Assembly: GCF_000600295.1 (NCBI RefSeq)
Contig: NZ_JEMG01000001.1
Location: 1,369,165 to 1,433,164, forward strand
Length of the DNA: 64,000 bases
Reading direction: 5' to 3'
Source: Hylemonella gracilis str. Niagara R
Lineage (GTDB): Bacteria; Pseudomonadota; Gammaproteobacteria; Burkholderiales; Burkholderiaceae_C
Shown: positions 57,978-64,000 of the stretch, piece after piece
How positions within the stretch are numbered: position 1 is the stretch's first letter
Layout of the letters: every line of letters begins with the position of its first letter
Position numbers and translations under genes: made by a program
The notes under the pieces: generated by a model
Database searches by the model: none
What the model saw: only the letters and a program-made list of their open reading frames with translations
What the model was told of the DNA's origin: nothing

Positions 57978-58799
57978 TCAGAGGCCGATGCCGAAGACCG
58001 TGGGCAGATCCAGCGCCAGGCCCGCATCGGTGCCGCGTCCTTGCTTCCACTGCTGGACCGAGGCGCTGCGCAGGCGGGCCCGTGGCAGCGTCAATCCGCA
58101 GGCCAGGGCGAGGCGGGTGTCCTTGCGCAGCGTGGCGAGCAGGGCCTCCAGCAGGGCAGTGTTGCGGTAGGGTGTTTCGATGAAGAGCTGCGTCTGGCCG
58201 GTCTGGTGCGCCAGCGCTTCCAGCTCGCGGATGCGCTGGGTGCGCGCCTCGGCATCCTGCGGCAGGTAGCCGACGAAGGCGAAGTTTTGACCGTTCAGGC
58301 CGCTGGCGGCCAGGGCCAACAGCAGTGAAACCGGTCCGACCAGGGGCACCACTTCCAGGCCCAGGGCATGCGCGGCGCGCACCACCGAACTGCCTGGGTC
58401 CGCTACGGCGGGCATGCCGGCCTCGCTCAACAGACCCATGTCCGTCCCCTGGAGGACCGGCGCCAGCAGGGCGCGAGCATCGAAACCGAGGAGGGCATCG
58501 GGACGATGGTCGCCTTTCTTATGAACCGCGCGCGGTAGCTCCTGCATCGCCTGGGCCTGCAGCGGCGCGGCCAGGGCATGGTGTTCGTTCACGCGCTTCA
58601 GGTAGGCGCGGGCGCTCTTGGCGTTTTCGCAGATCCAGTGCGTGAGGCGGGCGGCGGTCTGCAGGGTTGCATCGGGCAGCACCTGGTCCAGTGGCGTGGG
58701 GTCGCTGGTTCCGAAGTCCAGTGGCGCCGGCACCAGGTAGAGCCGGCCATGCGCCGCGCTTGCCTGTGTCTGGGCGTTCGCGAGGGTGTGAGCGCTCAT
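57978..58799 (-). CDS. SAM-dependent methyltransferase, RsmI/YraL-like
   Basis: A 273-residue tetrapyrrole-methylase-fold enzyme. It has LGRLYLVPAPLDFG-like HGRLYLVPAPLDFG at the start, MGLLSEAGMPAVADPGSSVV near 121, VVPLVGPVSLLLALAASG, and FIETPYRN. In Burkholderiales a second RsmI-like gene of this type sits by maf. It is shorter and divergent from 16S rRNA methyltransferase RsmI; the substrate is unproven. It overlaps maf by four bases. Confidence 0.87.
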   Translation of the reverse strand: MSAHTLANAQTQASAAHGRLYLVPAPLDFGTSDPTPLDQVLPDATLQTAARLTHWICENAKSARAYLKRVNEHHALAAPLQAQAMQELPRAVHKKGDHRPDALLGFDARALLAPVLQGTDMGLLSEAGMPAVADPGSSVVRAAHALGLEVVPLVGPVSLLLALAASGLNGQNFAFVGYLPQDAEARTQRIRELEALAHQTGQTQLFIETPYRNTALLEALLATLRKDTRLALACGLTLPRARLRSASVQQWKQGRGTDAGLALDLPTVFGIGL

Positions 58800-59392
58800 G
58801 CCAGTTGGGGTAATCCGGCGGCGCGCAGCATGCGCGCGGTGCGGATCAGTGGCAGGCCGATCAGGGCGGTCGGGTCGTCGCTGTCGATCGCGTCCAGCAG
58901 GGCGATGCCCAGGCCTTCGCTCTTGGCGCTGCCCGCGCAGTCATAGGGTTGTTCGGCACGCAGGTAAAACTCAATTTCCGCGTCGCTCAAGTCGCGGAAG
59001 CGCACGCGCACGGCGGCCAGGTCCAGTTGCTCGAAGCCGCTGTCCTGGCAGACCACGGCGACCGCTGTCTGGAAGATCACGGTGCGACCGCGCATGCGAC
59101 GCAATTGTTCCGTGGCGCGTTCGTGGGTGCCCGGCTTGCCCAGGGGTTCTCCGCCGAGGTCAGCCACCTGGTCGGAGCCGATCACGACGGCTTGCGGGTG
59201 GCACGCCGCGACGGCACGCGCCTTGGCCAGGGCCAGGCGGCGGGCCAGTTCGGGCGGGCGTTCGCCGGGCTGGGGGGTTTCGTCCACGTCCGGAGCGGCG
59301 ACATCGAAGGGCAGGCGCAGACGCTGCAGCAATTCACGCCGGTAGACCGAGGTCGAACCAAGCAGCAAGGGGCGGGGTAGGGCGGAGGGCAT
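58796..59392 (-). CDS. Maf-like nucleotide pyrophosphatase (YceF type)
   Basis: A 198-residue Maf-family protein hydrolysing non-canonical nucleotides. STSVYRRELLQRLRL near residue 13, then the acidic PDVDETPQPGE and IGSDQVADLGGE (catalytic Asp). The motif set matches YceF (7-methyl-GTP) more than YhdE (dTTP). It diverges from yceD by 68 bases, the usual arrangement with rpmF. Confidence 0.92.
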   Translation of the reverse strand: MPSALPRPLLLGSTSVYRRELLQRLRLPFDVAAPDVDETPQPGERPPELARRLALAKARAVAACHPQAVVIGSDQVADLGGEPLGKPGTHERATEQLRRMRGRTVIFQTAVAVVCQDSGFEQLDLAAVRVRFRDLSDAEIEFYLRAEQPYDCAGSAKSEGLGIALLDAIDSDDPTALIGLPLIRTARMLRAAGLPQLA

Positions 59393-59460
59393 GGCGCGAT
59401 TCTCTTACACTGCGCCGTTGTCGATCCCGCTTCCCTGTCCCGTTGCCGAGCTGTCCGCCC

Positions 59461-60021
59461 ATGAGCACCCACCACCCCCGCCACATCGATGTCGCTGCCT
59501 TCGCGGGCGCGGGCGCCGTGCTGGAGCGCGACGACGCCCAAGCCGGGTTCGAGCGCCTGTTGACAGAAACCGGTGGGCGTAACGCGGAACGCGCCGTCCA
59601 TTGGCGTGCCGAGGGCGAGCGGGAGCAGGACGCCAGCGGGCACGCGCGTCACTGGCTGCACCTGCGCGCACAAACCGTGCTGTCGCTGACGTGTCAGCGT
59701 TGCCTGGAACCGGTGGACATGCCCTTGACCGTGGAACGCAGCTTCCGTTTCGTGGCGACCGAGGCCCAGGCCGAGATCGAGGATGAAGAGTCGGAAGAAG
59801 ATGTGCTGGCCGTCAGCCGGGAATTTGACCTGCTGGCACTGGTCGAGGACGAACTGCTGATGGAACTGCCCTTGGCGCCCACGCATGCAACTTGCTCGAG
59901 TCGGCCCGCCTTCAGCGTGTCCGACGCGGACTTCGACGCCGCCGAGCCGGACAAGCCCCATCCCTTCGCCGCCCTGGCGGGGCTGCAGCCGGACAAGGGC
60001 GGGCAGGGGACGGGCGATTGA
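59461..60021 (+). CDS. YceD family protein (DUF177)
   Basis: A 186-residue conserved protein. The pattern includes LTCQRCLEPVDMPLTVE (Cys pair) near residue 80, an acidic central stretch (AEIEDEESEEDV) and DLLALVEDELLMELPLAP, the family hallmark. Its role is linked with ribosome/23S rRNA metabolism; it almost always precedes rpmF. ATG before STHHPR chosen because upstream codons are antisense to maf. Confidence 0.9.
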   Translation: MSTHHPRHIDVAAFAGAGAVLERDDAQAGFERLLTETGGRNAERAVHWRAEGEREQDASGHARHWLHLRAQTVLSLTCQRCLEPVDMPLTVERSFRFVATEAQAEIEDEESEEDVLAVSREFDLLALVEDELLMELPLAPTHATCSSRPAFSVSDADFDAAEPDKPHPFAALAGLQPDKGGQGTGD

Positions 60022-60037
60022 TGGCTTTTACTGGCTG

Positions 60038-60065
60038 CTGACGCTTTCCGGCTCTGCGCTATAAT
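60038..60065 (+). promoter_or_regulatory. Promoter of rpmF
   Basis: CTGACG (60038-60043), 16-base spacer and a perfect TATAAT (60060-60065), just after the yceD stop. The start would be near 60072, giving rpmF a leader of about 115 bases. Confidence 0.65.
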
Positions 60066-60187
60066 CGCTGGCTTCGTGCGGCTACGGGCATCTCCAGTGT
60101 GTCGCGCTTTGTGTCCAACCCGTTCTTACCCTTGCGCCATGGGTGCCATGCATAGGCATCCTGTCCTGGGAATCCAAGGAGTCCATC

Positions 60188-60370
60188 ATGGCCGTTCAAC
60201 AGAACAAGAAGTCGCCTTCCAAGCGCGGCATGCACCGTTCCCACAATGCGCTGGGCACGCCCGGTCTGGCTGTCGAGCCGACCACCGGTGAAACGCATCT
60301 GCGCCACCACATCAGCCCCAACGGCTTCTACCGTGGGCGCAAGGTGCTGAAGACCAAGTCCGAAGCCTGA
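60188..60370 (+). CDS. rpmF: 50S ribosomal protein L32
   Basis: A 60-residue basic protein: [19 protein letters not shown] at the N-terminus, then [17 protein letters not shown], the L32 hallmark. The zinc-binding cysteines seen in some L32 forms are missing (C-minus paralogue type), common in this group. AAGGAG lies upstream of the ATG. It sits between yceD and plsX, as in many bacteria. Confidence 0.96.
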   Translation: MAVQQNKKSPSKRGMHRSHNALGTPGLAVEPTTGETHLRHHISPNGFYRGRKVLKTKSEA

Positions 60371-60389
60371 GCCGCGCCTCAGTCTTTTT
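60367..60389 (+). terminator. Weak terminator after rpmF
   Basis: CTGAG-CCGCGC-CTCAG followed by TCTTTTT, overlapping the rpmF stop codon. The five-base stem is short, so read-through into plsX is likely. Confidence 0.35.
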
Positions 60390-60581
60390 GGTCCGCTGCC
60401 CTTTCGACGGCGCGGGCCATGTCTTGATGCAGACCGTCCCCTCCGCGTCAGCCATGCGCAGTGCACCTATGTACTGCGCATTTTCATATGGTGTGTCGCC
60501 ATCCGGCGTTCGCCCTGTCCGCGTGGTTGGCGCGTTTCGCACGTCTATTTCACGCGCGCTCTCAGAGCGCGCGCTCCGCTC

Positions 60582-61634
60582 ATGATCACCCTTGCTGTGG
60601 ACTGCATGGGGGGCGATCACGGCCCCCGCGTCACGCTGCCCGCGTGTCGCCGCTTCCTCGAACAACACCCTGACGCGCACTTGCTGCTGGTTGGCAAGAG
60701 CGAAGCGCTGGCTGGCTTCAAGCATGAGCGCGCCCGCGTTGTGCCCGCTGCCGAAGTGGTGGGCATGGACGACCCGATCGAGGTCGCCTTGCGTCGCAAG
60801 CGTGATTCTTCCATGCGGGTCGCCATCGAGCAGGTCAAGGACGGCGCCGCCCAGGCGGCGGTGTCGGCTGGCAACACCGGCGCCCTGATGGCCATCGCCC
60901 GGTACGTGCTCAAGACCGTGGAGGGCGTCGATCGCCCGGCCATCGCGACCCAGTTGCCCAACGCCCAGGGGGGTGCCACCACGGTGCTGGACCTGGGCGC
61001 CAACGTGGACTGCACCGCCGAGCACCTGCTGCAATTCGCCGTCATGGGTTCGGCCCTGGTGGCGGTGCTGCGGCATGTGGACGGGCAACCCGATACGAAC
61101 CCGACCGTGGGCCTGCTCAACATCGGCGAGGAAGTCATCAAGGGCAATGAAGTCATCAAGCGCGCGGGTGAACTGCTGCGCTCGGCAGCCGAGTCTGGTG
61201 ACCTGAACTTCCATGGCAATGTGGAAGGCAACGACATCTTCAAGGGCACGACGGATATCGTGGTGTGCGATGGTTTTGTTGGCAACGTGGCGCTCAAGAC
61301 CACCGAAGGGCTGGCTTCCATGATCGGCGGTTTCCTCAAGAAGGAATTCGCTCGCAACCCGCTGACCTGGATTTCCGCGCTGTTCGCCTTGCCTGTGCTG
61401 CTGTCGTTCCGAAAACGCATTGACCACCGTCGCTACAACGGCGCGGCCTTGCTGGGCTTGCGTGGCTTGGTGTTCAAGAGTCACGGTTCGGCCGATGAAC
61501 TGGCCTTCCGCCATGCCTTGAGCCGCGCGTATGATGCGGCCCGCAATGAGCTGTTGGCGCGGGTCGAGGCCCGTATCGCGCATGCGGCACCGCTGCTCAA
61601 CAGCGTGACGACATCCTCCGCAGCCGCGACCTGA
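60582..61634 (+). CDS. plsX: Phosphate acyltransferase PlsX
   Basis: A 350-residue enzyme making acyl-phosphate from acyl-ACP for phospholipid synthesis. It begins [14 protein letters not shown], a PlsX signature, and has [15 protein letters not shown] near 106 and [17 protein letters not shown] near 228. It is separated from rpmF by 211 bases with no gene. An ATG is used; no RBS is striking. It starts the plsX-fabH-fabD-fabG order. Confidence 0.96.
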   Translation: MITLAVDCMGGDHGPRVTLPACRRFLEQHPDAHLLLVGKSEALAGFKHERARVVPAAEVVGMDDPIEVALRRKRDSSMRVAIEQVKDGAAQAAVSAGNTGALMAIARYVLKTVEGVDRPAIATQLPNAQGGATTVLDLGANVDCTAEHLLQFAVMGSALVAVLRHVDGQPDTNPTVGLLNIGEEVIKGNEVIKRAGELLRSAAESGDLNFHGNVEGNDIFKGTTDIVVCDGFVGNVALKTTEGLASMIGGFLKKEFARNPLTWISALFALPVLLSFRKRIDHRRYNGAALLGLRGLVFKSHGSADELAFRHALSRAYDAARNELLARVEARIAHAAPLLNSVTTSSAAAT

Positions 61635-61795
61635 CTGCCAGCCTGCGACTGGAAGGGGCGCCGAGGAAAGTCGTGTGGGCGGGTGGGGCCATGCCACTGC
61701 CTCCAAGCATTTGTTGTAATGCGCGCGACGCGGCACTTCGTCACACTGACAAGCCGGGTCTCGGACCCAGGCACAGAACAAACCAGAACCAATCC

Positions 61796-62773
61796 ATGAG
61801 ACTCTATTCCCGCATCTCCGGCACAGGCAGTTTTCTGCCGCCCCAGCGTCTGACCAACGCGGACCTCGCTGCCCGGCTGGCCGCCGATGGCATCGAGACT
61901 TCCGACGAATGGATCGTGGAGCGCACCGGCATCCGCGCGCGCCATTTCGCCGCCGAAGGCGTGATGAGCAGCGATCTGGGCGCCGAGGCCGCGCGCCGCG
62001 CACTGCAGGCCGCTGGCTTGGCGGCGAGCGACATCGACCTGATCATCGTGGCGACTTCGACCCCCGACATGATCTTTCCCTCGACCGCCGTGATTCTCCA
62101 GAACAAGATCGGCGCGAACGGCTGTCAGGCATTTGACGTGCAGGCCGTGTGCAGCGGTTTCATCTATGCGCTGACAGTGGCGGACTCCATGATTCGCGCT
62201 GGCGCCGCGAGCAAGGCCCTGGTGGTGGGGGCGGAAGTGTTCTCGCGCATCATCGATTTCAAGGATCGCACGACCTGCGTGTTGTTCGGTGACGGCGCGG
62301 GTGCCGTGGTGCTGCAAGCCAGCGAAACCCCGGGCATCCTGGCCAGCGACCTCAAGGCCGATGGCAAGCACGCGGGCATTCTGTGCACGCCGGGCACGGT
62401 GGCCGCGGGCAAGGTGCTCGGTGATCCTTTCCTGAAGATGGACGGCCAGGCCGTGTTCAAGCAGGCGGTGACCGTGCTGGACGAAGCCTCGCGCGCCGTG
62501 CTGGCCAAGGCCGGCAAGACCGAGGCCGACATCGATTGGCTGGTGCCGCACCAGGCCAATATCCGCATCATGATGGGCGCGGCCAAGAAACTGAAGCTCG
62601 CGCCAGAGAAGGTCGTGGTCACGGTGGATCAGCATGGCAACACCTCGGCGGCCTCGATCCCGCTGGCCTTGGACCATGGCGTGCGCCAGGGGCAGATCAA
62701 GCAGGGCGACACTCTGCTGCTCGAAGCGGTGGGTGGCGGTCTGACCTGGGGTGCGGTGTTGCTGACGTATTGA
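61796..62773 (+). CDS. fabH: Beta-ketoacyl-ACP synthase III
   Basis: A 325-residue condensing enzyme that starts fatty-acid synthesis from acetyl-CoA and malonyl-ACP. Catalytic Cys119 (VQAVCSGF), His252 (VPHQANIRI) and Asn282 (HGNTSAAS) are in place. Early [11 protein letters not shown] and [12 protein letters not shown] mark the family. The ATG before RLYSRI is used. It follows plsX by 161 bases and precedes fabD by 79. Confidence 0.96.
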   Translation: MRLYSRISGTGSFLPPQRLTNADLAARLAADGIETSDEWIVERTGIRARHFAAEGVMSSDLGAEAARRALQAAGLAASDIDLIIVATSTPDMIFPSTAVILQNKIGANGCQAFDVQAVCSGFIYALTVADSMIRAGAASKALVVGAEVFSRIIDFKDRTTCVLFGDGAGAVVLQASETPGILASDLKADGKHAGILCTPGTVAAGKVLGDPFLKMDGQAVFKQAVTVLDEASRAVLAKAGKTEADIDWLVPHQANIRIMMGAAKKLKLAPEKVVVTVDQHGNTSAASIPLALDHGVRQGQIKQGDTLLLEAVGGGLTWGAVLLTY

Positions 62774-62852
62774 CACGACGCGTGGCCTCGGCGACGGGTC
62801 CGGGCGACCCGTCGCCTGATGCCAGGCACAAACAACGAGGAAGAAGAACAAT

Positions 62853-63791
62853 ATGAAGTCTTTCGCTTTCGTCTTTCCGGGCCAAGGCTCGCAATCGGTG
62901 GGCATGCTGGATGCCTGGGGCGATCATCCCGAGGTCGTCAAGACCTTGCAGGAAGCCTCCGCGGCCCTGGGCGAGGATGTTGCCAAGCTGATTCACGAAG
63001 GCCCCAAGGAAACGCTGGCGCTGACCACCAATACGCAGCCAGTGATGCTGGTGGCCGGTGTCGCGGCCTACCGCGTCTGGATGGCCGAGACCGGTGTCGC
63101 GCCGGCCGCAGTCGCGGGCCATTCGCTGGGCGAGTATTCCGCACTGGTGGCCGCCGGCGTGCTGACCCTGTCGCAGGCCGTGCCTCTGGTGCGCTTGCGC
63201 GCTCAAGCCATGCAGGAGGCCGTGCCGGTGGGCACGGGCGCGATGGCCGCCATCCTGGGGCTGGACGCGACCAAGGTGCGCGAAGTTTGTGCGGCGGTGA
63301 GCCAAGCCAGTGGTGAAGTGGCCGAGGCCGTGAACTTCAACGACCCCAGTCAGACCGTGATCGCGGGCAGCAAGGCCGGTGTTGATCAGGCCTGCGAGGC
63401 GCTGAAGGCCGCGGGCGCCAAGCGTGCCTTGCCCCTGCCGGTTTCCGCGCCGTTCCATTCCAGCCTGATGAAGCCGGCGGCTGAAAAGCTCAAGCTCAAG
63501 TTGGCCGAGGTGGAACTCAAGACGCCCCAGATCCCGCTGGTCAACAACATCGACGTCGCGGTCGAAACGAATGCCGACCGCATCCGTGACGCGCTGTACC
63601 GCCAGGCCTACGGTCCGGTGCGGTGGGTGGAATGCGTGCTGGCTCTCAAGGCCAGTGGTGTGACGCATGTCGTGGAATGCGGGCCTGGCAAGGTGCTGGC
63701 CGGCATGGTCAAGCGCATCGACGCGGAATTGACGGGCCTGCCGTTGTTCGATCCGGCCACCCTGGCCGAAGTGAAAACCGCTCTGGCTTGA
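62853..63791 (+). CDS. fabD: Malonyl-CoA:ACP transacylase
   Basis: A 312-residue enzyme charging ACP with malonate. FVFPGQGSQSVGM opens the protein, the active Ser91 is in GHSLGEYSALV and the His near 202 is in VSAPFHSSLM. Regular length for FabD. AGGAAGAAG lies shortly before the ATG. It is followed by fabG after 15 bases. Confidence 0.96.
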   Translation: MKSFAFVFPGQGSQSVGMLDAWGDHPEVVKTLQEASAALGEDVAKLIHEGPKETLALTTNTQPVMLVAGVAAYRVWMAETGVAPAAVAGHSLGEYSALVAAGVLTLSQAVPLVRLRAQAMQEAVPVGTGAMAAILGLDATKVREVCAAVSQASGEVAEAVNFNDPSQTVIAGSKAGVDQACEALKAAGAKRALPLPVSAPFHSSLMKPAAEKLKLKLAEVELKTPQIPLVNNIDVAVETNADRIRDALYRQAYGPVRWVECVLALKASGVTHVVECGPGKVLAGMVKRIDAELTGLPLFDPATLAEVKTALA

Positions 63792-63806
63792 GCGGAGGAA
63801 GAAAAA

Positions 63807-64000
63807 ATGAGTGACATCAAATTCGAAGGGCAGATCGCCCTGGTGACGGGCGCGACCCGCGGTATCGGTGCGGCCATCGCGCTCCAGTTGGCGAGCCGGG
63901 GAGTCAAGGTCATCGGCACGGCCACCAGCGAGGAGGGGGCGGCCAAGATCGGCGCGGCCCTGACCGCGCACGGTGGCAAGGGCATCAAGCTCGACGTGAA
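63807..64000 (+). CDS. fabG: 3-oxoacyl-ACP reductase FabG, 5' part
   Basis: Only the first 64 codons are in the window; the gene runs off the right edge. The protein starts SDIKFEGQIALVTGATRGIG, with the NADP-binding motif TGATRGIG near residue 14 and VIGTATSEEGA after it, as expected for FabG at this place in the fab cluster. GGAGGAAG precedes the ATG. Catalytic residues are outside the window. Confidence 0.93.
   Translation, partial: MSDIKFEGQIALVTGATRGIGAAIALQLASRGVKVIGTATSEEGAAKIGAALTAHGGKGIKLDV

Noticed and set aside
1-64000. CRISPR arrays, IS transposases, prophage or conjugation genes
   Set aside because: No spaced direct repeats, transposase, integrase, capsid or relaxase signatures were seen in either strand.

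Overview
The window is GC-rich bacterial chromosome, most likely from a betaproteobacterium of the family Comamonadaceae (Burkholderiales). This rests on two orphan tripartite-tricarboxylate (Bug/TctC) receptors, a hemC-hemD-hemX-hemY cluster, the yceD-rpmF-plsX-fabH-fabD-fabG block, and a MocR/GntR aminotransferase-type regulator. I cannot name the genus from sequence alone.

1-20.9 kb is a catabolic region. A leftward pair (Bug receptor, aldehyde dehydrogenase) diverges from a secreted esterase. Then follow a tightly coupled CoA operon (two MaoC-type hydratases, acyl-CoA synthetase, short-chain dehydrogenase), a 2-keto-4-pentenoate hydratase-like gene diverging from a D-2-hydroxyacid dehydrogenase plus IclR-type regulator, and a six-gene operon (lactonase-type amidohydrolase, flavin reductase, HpcH/HpaI aldolase, bicupin, and the two halves of a class I fumarase-like hydratase). 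Five copies of an inverted repeat TTCCG-N5-CGGAA (one with a single mismatch) sit in front of these units and nowhere else that I noticed, so they look like one regulon run by the IclR protein. This is the best candidate for an undescribed system here. The substrate is unknown.

The regulon is interrupted at 7.5-13.1 kb by unrelated genes, some visibly AT-richer (RibD/DHFR-like reductase, zinc-ribbon protein, GNAT acetyltransferase, BAAT-type hydrolase, YdeI-like protein, and a TetR/epimerase pair with its operator inside the promoter). A decayed 3' fragment of a hydratase gene lies inside this block.

21-31 kb holds small regulatory and accessory genes: an ArsR/AHSA1 pair, an MHS-type transporter, an epimerase, a ferredoxin-reductase fusion and a second Bug receptor. 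A brnTA toxin-antitoxin locus with a Nudix gene is flanked by two inverted copies of a ~240 bp palindrome-ended (MITE-like) element, one of which carries a second, nested 160 bp palindromic element. RidA and MocR genes follow.

31-64 kb is mostly core genome: a branched-chain amino-acid-type ABC transporter (livFGMH, no livK seen), rarA, a coupled DinB/GrpB/DUF2784/SRPBCC cluster, a Crp/Fnr regulator, ppc, the hem cluster, a degenerate GGDEF protein, rne diverging from rluC, a HAD phosphatase, sppA, an outer-membrane protein, a PAS-GGDEF-EAL protein, an RsmI-like methyltransferase, Maf, and the ribosomal L32/fatty-acid operon, which runs off the right edge within fabG. No complete tRNA, rRNA, CRISPR array, prophage or IS transposase was seen.
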